A program made the translations under genes and the position numbers. Below, piece after piece: positions 1-8,117 of a DNA stretch of 57,958 bases. Within the stretch, counting starts at the first letter, position 1, and each line of letters begins with the position of its first letter. This stretch comes from Streptomyces prunicolor NBRC 13075. GTDB lineage: Bacteria > Actinomycetota > Actinomycetes > Streptomycetales > Streptomycetaceae. The stretch is from NCBI RefSeq assembly GCF_000367365.1, contig NZ_BARF01000052.1:1-57958 (forward strand), written 5' to 3'. Below the pieces are notes generated by a model that saw nothing but the letters and a program-made list of their open reading frames with translations, had not been told where the DNA came from and did not search any database.

Positions 1-47
1 CCGCGTGGGCGCGACCACCTCTCAGCACCGGTGAGCGAAGGTTTTTT

Positions 48-90
48 AGGGGCGCGGGGAACTGCGCGACCAGCCCCCACGCACCCGCAG
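48..90 (+). repeat. Streptomyces intergenic repeat, copy 1
   Basis: This is a copy of a repeated intergenic element whose core reads GGGGCGCGGGGAACTGCGCG, followed by ACCAGCCCCCAC. It lies just beyond the 3' end of the TetR gene. The first bases of the window (about 1-20) resemble the tail of the longer variant of the same element, seen whole and inverted at 2158-2235. I see no gene in 1-104. Confidence 0.7.
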
Positions 91-104
91 CCGAAATGCG
101 ACCC

Positions 105-749
105 CTAAAACCCCGGCCCACCAACCTTGTCCCCGGCGGCAGCCAACCGCCCCCACAACAGATCAGCCAAACTCCGCACCAACTCAGCCCGAGAACAGGG
201 CCGTTCACCCAGCCACCAGTCCCCGGCCGCGTGCATCATCCCGACAATCCCATGCCCCCACACCCGAGCCAGTTGCTGACTGTTGGGCCCGAGATCAACC
301 CGCTCCTCGATGACCTGAGCCAACTCCTCGCCCATACGCCGAAGCAGCGGAACCGAGTGATTCCCCGTGTCGAACCCCTGATCCGCGGTCTGCCCACCCT
401 CCACGGGATGCATCAGAAACCGATACACCTGAGGAAGAGCCTCAATCGCGGCGAGATACGTATCGAGCGTCGCCTCAACCCGCTCCCGCCGCTCCGCAGG
501 CGCATCCAACGCCGCCCGCAACGACGACAACAGGGCATCGGTATGCCGCTTGGCAAGGGCCGCGTAGAGTCCCCCCTTGTCCCCGAAGTGCCGGTACAGA
601 ATCGGCTTCGTAATACCCGCTTCCGCGGCGATCGCGTTCATCGAGGCCTGCGGACCATCACGCAGCACCACTCTGTCCGCGGCCTCCAACAACTCGCGCC
701 GTCGGCGGTCGGCGGACCGCTGTTGATCGGTCCGCTGCGTGGTGTTCAT
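105..749 (-). CDS. TetR/AcrR family transcriptional regulator
   Basis: A 214-residue TetR-type repressor. The N-terminal helix-turn-helix (about residues 14-60) has the family signature, with GITKPILYRHFGDKGGLY as the recognition helix region. The C-terminal part is the variable ligand-binding and dimer domain. It is transcribed away from an acyl-CoA dehydrogenase 171 bp off, and the shared gap holds two short dyads suited to a TetR dimer. TetR proteins in this arrangement usually repress themselves and the divergent gene and respond to an acyl-CoA; that is family knowledge and the ligand here is unknown. The start ATG at 747-749 gives the expected N-terminal length. Confidence 0.9.
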   Translation of the reverse strand: MNTTQRTDQQRSADRRRRELLEAADRVVLRDGPQASMNAIAAEAGITKPILYRHFGDKGGLYAALAKRHTDALLSSLRAALDAPAERRERVEATLDTYLAAIEALPQVYRFLMHPVEGGQTADQGFDTGNHSVPLLRRMGEELAQVIEERVDLGPNSQQLARVWGHGIVGMMHAAGDWWLGERPCSRAELVRSLADLLWGRLAAAGDKVGGPGF

Positions 750-856
750 GGTCTCTCCCCGCCCGTGCTGAATCGGTGACGCCTGCGCAAACTAACACTC
801 AATGGTCCCAACACCTCGAACGGGCTGCCGAGTGGTCATCGGGAGTTGACTTTTCC

Positions 857-895
857 TACCCGTCGGTAACAGACTCTGTCGTTACCGCAAGTAAC
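857..895. promoter_or_regulatory. TetR operator candidates in a divergent promoter
   Basis: The gap between the divergent TetR and acyl-CoA dehydrogenase genes holds overlapping dyads: TACC-CGTC-GGTA at 857-868, CGGTAAC/GTTACCG arms at 864-870 and 881-887, and GTTAC-CGCAA-GTAAC at 881-895. They lie 25-65 bp upstream of the dehydrogenase start. The symmetry is seen directly; assignment to the adjacent TetR is inferred from position. Confidence 0.6.
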
Positions 896-920
896 ATGCT
901 AGTGCGCTGCTGGAGGAGTC

Positions 921-2150
921 ATGGCCGAGTTCACCATGGAACTCAACGACGAACAGAAGGAGGTGCGGGACTGGCTGCACGGCTTCGCCGCCGACGTCAT
1001 CCGCCCCGCCGCCGCCGAATGGGACGAGCGTGAGGAGACTCCCTGGCCGGTCATCCAGGAGGCCGCGAAGGTCGGCATCTACTCCCTGGACTTCTACGCC
1101 CAGCAGTACTTCGACCCCACCGGCCTCGGCATCCCGATGGCCATGGAGGAGCTGTTCTGGGGCGACGCGGGCATAGCCCTCTCCATAGTCGGCACCGGTC
1201 TGGCCGCGGTCGGCGTCCTCGCCAACGGCACCGAGGAGCAGATCGGCACCTGGATTCCCCAGATGTACGGCGACGCCAACGACGTGAAGGTCGCCGCCTT
1301 CTGCTCCTCCGAGCCCGACGCCGGTTCCGACGTGGCCTCCATGCGCACGCGTGCCGTGTACGACGAGGCCAAGGACGAGTGGGTGCTCAACGGCACCAAG
1401 ACCTGGGCGACCAACGGCGGTATCGCCAACGTCCACGTCGTCGTCGCGGTCGTCGACGCGGACCTCGGCTCCAAGGGCCACGCCTCCTTCATCGTTCCGT
1501 CGGGCACGCCGGGCCTGTCCCAGGGCCAGAAGTTCAAGAAGCACGGCATCCGCGCCTCGCACACCGCCGAGGTCGTCCTGGAGAACGTGCGCATCCCCGG
1601 TTCCTGCCTGCTCGGCGGCAAGGAGAAGCTGGACGAGCGCCTCGCCCGCGCCCGTGAGCGTGCCAAGGCGGTCGGCGGCGAGCGGGTGAAGAACGCGGCG
1701 ATGGCCACGTTCGAGGCGTCCCGCCCTGCGGTCGGCGCAATGGCGGTGGGCACGGCCCGCGCCGCGTACGAGGTCGCCCTCGACTACGCGATGACCCGCG
1801 AGCAGTTCGGCCGCCCGATCATCGACAACCAGGGCGTCGCCTTCCAGCTCGCCGACATGCGTACGTCCATCGACGCGGCGCGGTTGCTGGTGTGGCGGGC
1901 ATCCTGGATGGCGGTCAACGGCAAGCAGTTCACGGCGGCCGAGGGGTCGATGTCGAAGCTGTTCGCGAGCGAGACGGCGAAGAAGGTCACCGGGCAGGCG
2001 ATTCAGATCCTGGGCGGCAACGGCTACACCCGTGAGTATCCGGTCGAGCGGATGCATCGGGACGCGGCGATCTACACGATCTTCGAGGGCACGAGTGAGA
2101 TTCAGCGGCTGGTGATCGCGAGGACGTTGTCGGGAATGCCGATTCGTTGA
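921..2150 (+). CDS. Acyl-CoA dehydrogenase
   Basis: A full-length 409-residue FAD-dependent acyl-CoA dehydrogenase. The N-terminal helical domain (starting ELNDEQKEVRDWLHGFA), central beta domain (CSSEPDAGSD, about residues 130-140) and C-terminal helical domain (GGNGYTREYPVERMHRD) are all present. The catalytic base is probably Glu389 in IFEGTSEIQR. Such enzymes introduce the alpha-beta double bond of acyl-CoA thioesters and pass electrons to ETF. The start is well supported by GGAGGAG eight bases upstream. It is single and divergent from a TetR regulator that probably controls it. Its substrate cannot be read from the sequence. Confidence 0.93.
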   Translation: MAEFTMELNDEQKEVRDWLHGFAADVIRPAAAEWDEREETPWPVIQEAAKVGIYSLDFYAQQYFDPTGLGIPMAMEELFWGDAGIALSIVGTGLAAVGVLANGTEEQIGTWIPQMYGDANDVKVAAFCSSEPDAGSDVASMRTRAVYDEAKDEWVLNGTKTWATNGGIANVHVVVAVVDADLGSKGHASFIVPSGTPGLSQGQKFKKHGIRASHTAEVVLENVRIPGSCLLGGKEKLDERLARARERAKAVGGERVKNAAMATFEASRPAVGAMAVGTARAAYEVALDYAMTREQFGRPIIDNQGVAFQLADMRTSIDAARLLVWRASWMAVNGKQFTAAEGSMSKLFASETAKKVTGQAIQILGGNGYTREYPVERMHRDAAIYTIFEGTSEIQRLVIARTLSGMPIR

Positions 2151-2157
2151 GATTCGG

Positions 2158-2235
2158 GTGCGGGTCGGTGGGGGCTGGTCGCGCCCACGCGGCGGAGCCG
2201 CAAGTCGATACAGCCCCGCGCCCCTTCAGGGGCGC
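2158..2235 (-). repeat. Streptomyces intergenic repeat, copy 2 (long variant, inverted)
   Basis: This is the inverted, longer version of the repeat. The hairpin GCGCCCCTTCAGGGGCGC at 2218-2235 is followed on the minus strand by a GGGGCTGTATCG segment, a GCGGCTCCGCCGC segment and the shared GCGACCAGCCCCCAC tail. It separates the convergent acyl-CoA dehydrogenase and acetyltransferase genes. Its hairpin overlaps the acetyltransferase stop codon, so it probably acts as a transcription terminator. Confidence 0.7.
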
Positions 2236-2774
2236 CGCTGCGCACCGGAATTCCACTCCTCGGCGAGCAACCCAAGGATCACCTCGTCGATGAACTCGCC
2301 GTTGACCCACGCCGCACGGCGGAGCCTCCCCTCCTGGACGAACCCGGCGCGGGAGGCCGCCCGGATCATCGCCGTGTTGTCGGCCAGGGTCTCCAACTGG
2401 AGCCGGTGGAGGCCGCGGACGGTGAATCCGTAGGTGCACAGCACCTCGACGACGTCCACGGCGAGTCCGCGGCCACGGAAACCCGGTCGCAGCGAGATGC
2501 CCAGGTGGGCGCTCCTGTTGTGGCTGTCGATGCCCCACAACCCCGCGGTCCCCGCCAACTCGTCGTTGTCGAGGGAAATGACAGCGAAGGGGGCGGCATC
2601 GTCGTCAGGTTCGGTGACCGCGAAGGGTGAGGCCTCGGTGCCCGGTGAGACGGGGCGCCAGGGCCGTGAGTCCACGCGCGATCTCGTCGCCACGTCGTCG
2701 TACAACTCGGCGTGCAGGACCGGGACATCCGACTCGTGCCGGGCCCGGAGCGCGATCTTGGTTCCTCGTAGCAT
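2226..2774 (-). CDS. GNAT family N-acetyltransferase (RimJ/RimL type)
   Basis: A 182-residue acetyltransferase of the RimJ/RimL subgroup. It opens with LRGTKIALRARHESDVPVLH and has the acetyl-CoA binding motif A, LRPGFRGRGLAVDVVEVLC, near residues 96-114. The following NTAMIRAASRAGFVQEGRLR (about 133-152) is the typical motif B asparagine and helix. These enzymes acetylate amino groups of proteins, antibiotics or small molecules; nothing indicates the target here. It ends against the repeat at 2158-2235 and lies downstream of, and on the same strand as, the pigment operon, 61 bp from the cupin stop. Confidence 0.88.
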   Translation of the reverse strand: MLRGTKIALRARHESDVPVLHAELYDDVATRSRVDSRPWRPVSPGTEASPFAVTEPDDDAAPFAVISLDNDELAGTAGLWGIDSHNRSAHLGISLRPGFRGRGLAVDVVEVLCTYGFTVRGLHRLQLETLADNTAMIRAASRAGFVQEGRLRRAAWVNGEFIDEVILGLLAEEWNSGAQRRP

Positions 2775-2835
2775 GGCCTGTTCTTAGTCGACCCGCTCGG
2801 CGTCGATCAACTCGATTACCGGCCGCGTCGAAGGG

Positions 2836-3357
2836 TCAACGGTGCTTGAGGGGCGTCAGCTGCTCGATGTCGTACCGCCCCCGCAACTCCTCGATAGCCG
2901 CATGATCCGGCGGCCCCCCGCCCCCGAGAATCTCCAACAGCTCCTCGAAATACCGCTCATGATCCGGCGGCGGAGACGCCTGGAAGAACATCTTCGCCGC
3001 CGTCTCCGTCGGGTTCGAGAACGCGTGCGGACACCCGGGCGGTACGACGATCACCGTCCCCGGCGTCGCCCGTACCACCCGGGAACCCGAACTCGACTCC
3101 CAGCGCTGCCAGTTGTCCGGGGTCCGGATCCGCGGCTCGAAGGCGAGGACATCCAGCTCGCCTTCGAGCACGTAGAACAACTCCTCGCTGCGGGTGTGCA
3201 CATGGGCCCCGACATCGAACCCCGGCGGCACCACCACCTCGAAGGTCGACGCGGTCCGGGAGTGCGAGCCGGTCACCTTGAACGTCACGTGCTGCGCGGG
3301 TGTTTGTACGACCCGGCCGTGACCCGGTGGCACCAGCAACCCCTCTGTCGCCGTCAT
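2836..3357 (-). CDS. Cupin protein, probable quinone-forming monooxygenase of the flaviolin pathway
   Basis: A 173-residue single-domain cupin. Motif 1 is GAHVHTRSEELFYVLEGEL, with the HxH and Glu metal ligands, and motif 2 contains PPGCPHAFSN. It is the last gene of an operon with rppA and a P450. Cupin monooxygenases of the MomA type convert the RppA product 1,3,6,8-tetrahydroxynaphthalene to flaviolin, and this gene is the obvious candidate for that step; this rests on context and fold. I chose ATG 3357 over the in-frame GTG at 3363 because GAGGTG sits just upstream of it, overlapping the P450 stop codon, which implies translational coupling. Confidence 0.85.
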   Translation of the reverse strand: MTATEGLLVPPGHGRVVQTPAQHVTFKVTGSHSRTASTFEVVVPPGFDVGAHVHTRSEELFYVLEGELDVLAFEPRIRTPDNWQRWESSSGSRVVRATPGTVIVVPPGCPHAFSNPTETAAKMFFQASPPPDHERYFEELLEILGGGGPPDHAAIEELRGRYDIEQLTPLKHR

Positions 3358-3364
3358 CGACACC

Positions 3365-4579
3365 TCACCACGTCACCGGCAGCGCCTCGGGACCGCGGAT
3401 CAACGCGCCCTTCTTGAACGGGACTTCGTCGGCCGGGACCGCGAGCCGCAGCCCGGGCAACCGGTCCAGCAGGGCGTCCACCAGCAGTTCGGACTCCAGC
3501 CGCGCCAGCATGTTGCCGGGGCAGAAGTGCGGTCCGAAGCCGAAGGAGACGTGTGGGTTCGAGCTGCGCGAGAAGTCGATCCGGTCCGGGTCCGGGAACA
3601 CGTCCGGGTCCCGGTTCGCGGCCAGGTACGACACGTACACCGGGTCGCCCGCCCGCATCCGTACGCCGCGGATCTCCACGTCCTCCATGGCGATCCGGGA
3701 CAGCCCGACCGCGTTGCGGTGCGGGATGTAGCGCAGCAGCTCGTCGATGGCCTGGGGCCTCAACTCCGGCTCCGCGCGCAGCCGTTCGACGAGATCCGGG
3801 CGGGTCAGCAGCAGGTAGAACATCTGCCCGCTGTTGTTGGTGACCGCCTCGCCGCCGATCTGCAACAGCACCGCGAGGCCCACCGCCTCCTCCAGCGTGA
3901 TCTCTTCCCGGCCCACCGCGGCACCGAGCAGCGAGGCGACGTCCTCGCCGTCGCTGCCCTCCCGCAGACCGATGAGATCGCCGAAGTAGGCGCCCATCTC
4001 CTCCTTGGCCTTCTCACTGACCTTGGCGCCGTGCGAGGAGGACAGGATGAGCTGGGTCCAGGTGTGCATGCCGTGCCGGTCGGCGGCCGGTACGCCCATC
4101 AGCTCGCAGATCACCGCGATGGGGAAGGGGCTCAGCACCGTCTCGGTGAGATCGGCGGGCGGCCCCTGCTGGAGCAGTTCGTCGATCAACTCGTCGAGCA
4201 GCAGCCGGGATTGCTCCCGCACCCGCTCCACCCCGCGCGCCGTGAACGCCGGGGCGACCGAGCGCCGTAGCCGGGTGTGGTCCGGTGGGTCGAGGAACCC
4301 GACCGCGCCGCGGGCCGGGATGAAGTGCGGGGCGAGCCGGGTCACCGGCTGGTCCATCACCGCCTCGCGGCTGAACCGGGGGTCGTTGGTGACCATCCGC
4401 ACGTCGTCGTGCCGGGTGACCAGCCACGCCCAGCCCTCGCCGTTGGGCAGTTTGATCCGGTTGACCGGACCCTCCCGCATCAGCTTGGCGAGGACCGGGT
4501 CGAAGTCCACCCCGGTCAGATCGAGGGCCGGCCAGGGCCGGACCGGGGGCAGGGTCTCGGTGAGCGTCTCTTCAGTCAT
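3365..4579 (-). CDS. Cytochrome P450, CYP158A-like (biflaviolin synthase)
   Basis: A complete 404-residue bacterial P450. The haem loop FGFGPHFCPGN puts the thiolate ligand at Cys353, and the ExxR pair is Glu280/Arg283. The I-helix reads IGGEAVTNN, with Ala245 where most P450s have the proton-relay threonine. That substitution and numbering agree with what I recall of CYP158A2 of S. coelicolor, which couples flaviolin oxidatively to dimers and trimers. Seven bases separate it from rppA upstream and one base from the following gene's alternative start, so the three genes form one operon. The pigment is thought to protect against UV. Function is by family and context; substrate was not tested. 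Confidence 0.92.
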   Translation of the reverse strand: MTEETLTETLPPVRPWPALDLTGVDFDPVLAKLMREGPVNRIKLPNGEGWAWLVTRHDDVRMVTNDPRFSREAVMDQPVTRLAPHFIPARGAVGFLDPPDHTRLRRSVAPAFTARGVERVREQSRLLLDELIDELLQQGPPADLTETVLSPFPIAVICELMGVPAADRHGMHTWTQLILSSSHGAKVSEKAKEEMGAYFGDLIGLREGSDGEDVASLLGAAVGREEITLEEAVGLAVLLQIGGEAVTNNSGQMFYLLLTRPDLVERLRAEPELRPQAIDELLRYIPHRNAVGLSRIAMEDVEIRGVRMRAGDPVYVSYLAANRDPDVFPDPDRIDFSRSSNPHVSFGFGPHFCPGNMLARLESELLVDALLDRLPGLRLAVPADEVPFKKGALIRGPEALPVTW

Positions 4580-4586
4580 GCCGTAC

Positions 4587-5651
4587 TCAAGCCGTCTCTC
4601 GGTCGTCGCTGTGCCAGCGGCCCAGGGCCATCTCGGCGGTGATACCGGGTCCGAACCCGGCGAGCAGCCCGCGCGCCCGGTGCTCGGCGCCGCCCTCGTC
4701 GAAGAGCCGGCGCAGCGCGTCCAGGACGACGGCGCTGGCGATGTTGCCGTACTCGGTGAGGGTGGCCCGGCTGAACCGGAACGCGTGCGGGTCGACCTGC
4801 AGGAACTTGCTCAGGTCGTCCAGTATTCGGGGCCCGCCCGCGTGGACTATGTAGAAGTCCAGGTCGGCCGCGTCCCAGCCGTGCAGTCCCGCGAGGTCCT
4901 GGAGCGCCGGCGCGAGGGGCTCCATGGTGGCCGGCACCCGCTTGTCCAGCAGGAAGTGGAAGCCGGTGGCCCGGACGTCGTACATGATCCACTCTTCGGT
5001 CTTGGGGATCAGGTACGACCCGTTGCGCTCCAGCTGGATGCCCGTGCCGCCCCGCCCGCGCACGACCGCCGCGGCGATGCCGTCGCCGAACAGCCCGTTG
5101 GAGAGCAGGGAGCCGATGCCGAGGTCGGTCGGCTGGTAGCACAGCGAGCAGAACTCGCAGGCGACGATGAGCGCGTTGGCCTCCGGGTAGGCCGTGCAGA
5201 AGTCGTGCGCCCGGTTGATGGCGGCGCCGCCGGCCGCGCAGCCCAGCTGGGCTATGGGGATCTGGCGGGTGGTGGCGTCGAACGCCATCTCGTTGATCAG
5301 CCAGGCCGTGAGCGAGGGCATCATGAAGCCCGTGCAGGAGACGTAGATGATCACGTCGATGTCGGTGGTGAGGAGCTCCGCCTCGTCGAGCGCGCGCTGC
5401 ACGACCGACGGGACCCGGGCCTTCGCCTCGGCCGTGTAGATCCTGTTGCGGTCCTCGAACCCGGGGTGCTTCAGCGTCTCCTCGATGGGCTGCACGATGT
5501 GCCGGGTGCGCACACCGGTGTTCTCGATCAGCCGGAGGGCCAGCGGCAGGTTGGGGTGGTCCGCGTGACGGGAGCGCGCCAGCTCCAGCGTCTCCTCCAT
5601 CGTGATCACGTACTCGGGAACCGACACCGAGGGCTTGCACAAAGTCGCCAT
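4587..5651 (-). CDS. rppA: 1,3,6,8-Tetrahydroxynaphthalene synthase (type III PKS)
   Basis: A chalcone-synthase-fold type III polyketide synthase of 354 residues that condenses five malonyl-CoA units to 1,3,6,8-tetrahydroxynaphthalene. The catalytic triad is intact: Cys138 in AQLGCAAGG, His270 in FYIVHAGG and Asn303 in YGNIAS. Cys106 in VSCTGF and Cys168/Cys171 also match the RppA pattern. The start at 5651 (MATLCKPSVSVPEY) matches the family N-terminus; an in-frame extension to 5738 is not used by known RppAs. It is the first gene of the rppA-P450-cupin operon. The upstream 266 bp contain an AT-rich stretch (about 5765-5815) that probably holds the promoter. Confidence 0.96.
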   Translation of the reverse strand: MATLCKPSVSVPEYVITMEETLELARSRHADHPNLPLALRLIENTGVRTRHIVQPIEETLKHPGFEDRNRIYTAEAKARVPSVVQRALDEAELLTTDIDVIIYVSCTGFMMPSLTAWLINEMAFDATTRQIPIAQLGCAAGGAAINRAHDFCTAYPEANALIVACEFCSLCYQPTDLGIGSLLSNGLFGDGIAAAVVRGRGGTGIQLERNGSYLIPKTEEWIMYDVRATGFHFLLDKRVPATMEPLAPALQDLAGLHGWDAADLDFYIVHAGGPRILDDLSKFLQVDPHAFRFSRATLTEYGNIASAVVLDALRRLFDEGGAEHRARGLLAGFGPGITAEMALGRWHSDDRETA

Positions 5652-5861
5652 GAACCGTCCCTGCTTTCGCCTTCCGGAAGGCCTTCGCCCGCCGGTCAGA
5701 AGGTGGTTCACCTCAGAGGGTGGTGCACCCACGATCACCCGGGAGGACGACGATCTCGCGGTGGACTACTCCAATTCAGGGACACGCCAATAAAGACCGG
5801 ATCAGTAAATCCTGTGAAAGCTGAAGGGAGGGCGACTTCTCGGCCAAGGCTCGGCGCCACC

Positions 5862-5909
5862 CCCTCAGGGGCGCGGGGAACTGCGCGACCAGCCACAACG
5901 CACCCGCAC
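5862..5909 (+). repeat. Streptomyces intergenic repeat, copy 3
   Basis: A short-variant copy of the repeat: CCCCTCAGGGG hairpin, then GCGCGGGGAACTGCGCGACC and a diverged tail. It lies just beyond the 3' end of the DUF6213-like gene on the opposite strand and would separate it from the rppA promoter region. Confidence 0.7.
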
Positions 5910-5917
5910 TCGCCAAA

Positions 5918-6154
5918 CTACGAGGCGCCCCCACTGCTGTGCGCAATGCAAGCAACGTCAATCCGGTCGGCAAGCTTCGCCAGCTCAATGGTCAAAGCGG
6001 CAACCGTATCCTCGTCGAGCCCTTCATCCCCGGCCTCGACAAGATGCAGCCACCGCCCACCCACGGTACGCAAAAGCTTGCTGACATCGGCGGCAGCCAC
6101 CTGCAAGGTCCCGCGGTCGTCGACGATCAGAGGCAGAGTCACTTCGCGGTTCAC
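5918..6154 (-). CDS. Small DUF6213-like protein
   Basis: A 78-residue acidic protein starting NREVTLPLIVDDRGTLQVAA, with no signal peptide, membrane segment or cysteine pair. It resembles the small Streptomyces proteins annotated DUF6213, whose function is unknown. It lies 25 bp downstream of the aldehyde dehydrogenase on the same strand. The GTG start has no recognisable ribosome binding site, but a TACGAT hexamer ends about seven bases before it, so a leaderless transcript of its own is possible. The family name is from memory and was not checked. Confidence 0.72.
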   Translation of the reverse strand: MNREVTLPLIVDDRGTLQVAAADVSKLLRTVGGRWLHLVEAGDEGLDEDTVAALTIELAKLADRIDVACIAHSSGGAS

Positions 6155-6179
6155 AGAGGGGATCGTAGCCGCGGAACGC

Positions 6180-7565
6180 TCACGCTCCGTGCCATACCGT
6201 GGTGATGTTGCAGAACTCGCGGATTCCGTGCCCCGACAGCTCCCGCCCGTACCCGGACCGCTTCACCCCGCCGAACGGGAACGCCGGATGCGACGCGGTC
6301 ATCCCGTTGAAGAACACCCCACCGGCCTCCAGGTCCCGTACGAACCGCTCGACCTCCGCCTCGTCCCGCGTCCACACACTGGAACTCAGCCCGAAGGGCG
6401 TGTCGTTGGCGAGGAGGACCGCCTCGTCGAGGTCGGCGACCCGGTACAGCGTGGCGACGGGTCCGAACGCCTCCTCGCGGTGGATGCGCATCTCGCGCGT
6501 GAGGTCTGTGAGGACGGTCGGCGGGTAGAACCAGCCGGGCCCATCGGGCCGCTCACCACCGCACAGCACGGTCGCGCCGCTCTCCACCGCGTCGTCGACG
6601 AGCTCCTCCAGATCGCTACGGCCCGCTTCGCTCGCGAGCGGTCCGACCTCGGTCTCCTCCTCCAGCGGATCACCGACCGTGAGCGCCTTCATGCCCGCCA
6701 CGAACCGCTCGGTGAACGCGTCGAAGACGTCCGTGTGGACGATGAACCGCTTCGCGGCGATGCACGACTGCCCGTTGTTCTGCACCCGCGCGGTCACCGC
6801 GATCTGCGCGGCCCGGTCGACGTCGGCGGACGGCATGACGACGTACGGGTCGCTGCCGCCCAGTTCCAGCACCGTCTTCTTGACCATGTCCCCGGCGACG
6901 GACGCGACCGCGCGCCCGGCGGGTTCGCTGCCGGTGAGGGTGGCCGCTTTCACCCGCTCGTTGCGCAGGATCTCCTCGATCGCGCCGGAGCCGACGAGGA
7001 GGGTCTGGAAGGCGCCTTCCGGGAAGCCCGCGCGGTGGAACAGGTCCTCCAGGTAGAGGGCGGTCTGCGGGACGTTCGACGCGTGCTTGAGCAGGCCGAC
7101 GTTGCCCGCCAGCAGTGCGGGCGCGGCGAAGCGGATCACCTGCCAGAGCGGGAAGTTCCACGGCATCACCGCGAGCACCGGGCCGAGTGGCCGGTAGCGC
7201 ACCAGGGCCCGTGAGCCGCCGGAGTCCGTCACGTCGGACGCGGCGGGTTCCTCGTCGGCGAGCAGCTCCTGCGCGTGGTCGGCGTACCAGCGCATCGACT
7301 TCGCGCACTTGGCGGCCTCCGCGCGGGCCTGCTTGACCGGCTTGCCCATCTCGGTGGTCATGATCCGGCCGATGTCCTGCTGGTCCTCGTCGAGCAGATC
7401 GGCGGCCCGGTGCATGAGCCGGGCGCGCTCGGCGAAGGTGGACGTCCGGTAGGTGCGGAACGTGGCCTCCGCGAGCTGGAGCCGGCGCTCGATCTCCTCG
7501 TCACCCATGGCCTCGTACGTCTTGAGCGTCTCGCCGTTGGCCGGGTTGACCGTCGCGATGGGCAT
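6180..7565 (-). CDS. NAD(P)-dependent aldehyde dehydrogenase (succinate-semialdehyde dehydrogenase type)
   Basis: A 461-residue ALDH-superfamily enzyme. The nucleophilic Cys lies in NNGQSCIAAKRF and the general-base Glu in VLELGGSDPYV. The cofactor-binding PWNFPLWQVIRFAAPAL and the C-terminal FPFGGVKRSGYGREL are typical of the actinobacterial GabD1 subgroup, which oxidises succinate semialdehyde or related short aldehydes. The start ATG at 7565 follows AGGAGG by seven bases. It lies 81 bp downstream of the NUDIX gene. The exact aldehyde cannot be decided from the sequence. Confidence 0.92.
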   Translation of the reverse strand: MPIATVNPANGETLKTYEAMGDEEIERRLQLAEATFRTYRTSTFAERARLMHRAADLLDEDQQDIGRIMTTEMGKPVKQARAEAAKCAKSMRWYADHAQELLADEEPAASDVTDSGGSRALVRYRPLGPVLAVMPWNFPLWQVIRFAAPALLAGNVGLLKHASNVPQTALYLEDLFHRAGFPEGAFQTLLVGSGAIEEILRNERVKAATLTGSEPAGRAVASVAGDMVKKTVLELGGSDPYVVMPSADVDRAAQIAVTARVQNNGQSCIAAKRFIVHTDVFDAFTERFVAGMKALTVGDPLEEETEVGPLASEAGRSDLEELVDDAVESGATVLCGGERPDGPGWFYPPTVLTDLTREMRIHREEAFGPVATLYRVADLDEAVLLANDTPFGLSSSVWTRDEAEVERFVRDLEAGGVFFNGMTASHPAFPFGGVKRSGYGRELSGHGIREFCNITTVWHGA

Positions 7566-7646
7566 GGCTGACCTCCTGGAGCGGGCTGTGCTTCGACCTT
7601 CCCGCGCGGCGCGGGGGACCGCAACGCGTACGCATTTCGCGCTCGC

Positions 7647-8117
7647 TCAGCCCGAGTGCTCCACCAGCCGGTCGAGAAACGTGGTCTGCGCCGTGATGAT
7701 GACCTCCCGCGCCCGTTCGAGGCTCAGCCACTCCACCCGGTCCAGCTCAGGGAACTCCTGGAACTGCCCCGACTTCGGCGGCCACTCCATCCGGAAGGTG
7801 CCCGGAACCATGGCCGCCGGGTCCAGATCCGCCTCGATCGCCCACGCGGTGACGACCTTCCCGTTGGTCTGCCGCACCTCGCCGAGCGCGATGGCCTCGC
7901 CCTCGGGCGGCGCGAGCCCCAACTCCTCCTGGAATTCCCGTCGGGCCGCGTCCCAGGCGGTCTCGTCGGGTTCGTACTCACCCTTGGGCACACCCCACGC
8001 CCCGGCGTCCCGCCGAGCGAAGAACGGTCCGCCCATATGGCCGAGCAACACCTCCAGCCCCCGATCGGTGTGCCGGAACAACAACAGCCCGGCACTCCGC
8101 TTCCCACTCCCACTCAC
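7647..8117 (-). CDS. NUDIX hydrolase coupled to DNA ligase
   Basis: A 156-residue NUDIX pyrophosphohydrolase. The box is perfect: Gly46, Glu52, Arg60-Glu61, Glu64-Glu65 and Gly67 match the GX5EX7REUXEEXGU rule, with Glu64 and Glu65 binding metal. The RRDAGAWGVPKGE segment resembles MutT/Ap4A-type hydrolases. Its start codon overlaps the stop of the upstream ATP-dependent ligase by four bases, so the two are translated together. A role in cleaning nucleotides or an adenylated product beside a ligase is plausible, but that is inference. Confidence 0.93.
   Translation of the reverse strand: MSGSGKRSAGLLLFRHTDRGLEVLLGHMGGPFFARRDAGAWGVPKGEYEPDETAWDAARREFQEELGLAPPEGEAIALGEVRQTNGKVVTAWAIEADLDPAAMVPGTFRMEWPPKSGQFQEFPELDRVEWLSLERAREVIITAQTTFLDRLVEHSG

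Noticed and set aside
4005..7214. A plus-strand open frame of more than 1000 codons
   Set aside because: It runs antisense through P450, rppA and aldehyde dehydrogenase genes, whose motifs are intact. Its protein is low in complexity, Arg/Gly/Ala-rich, as usual for antisense frames in high-GC DNA.
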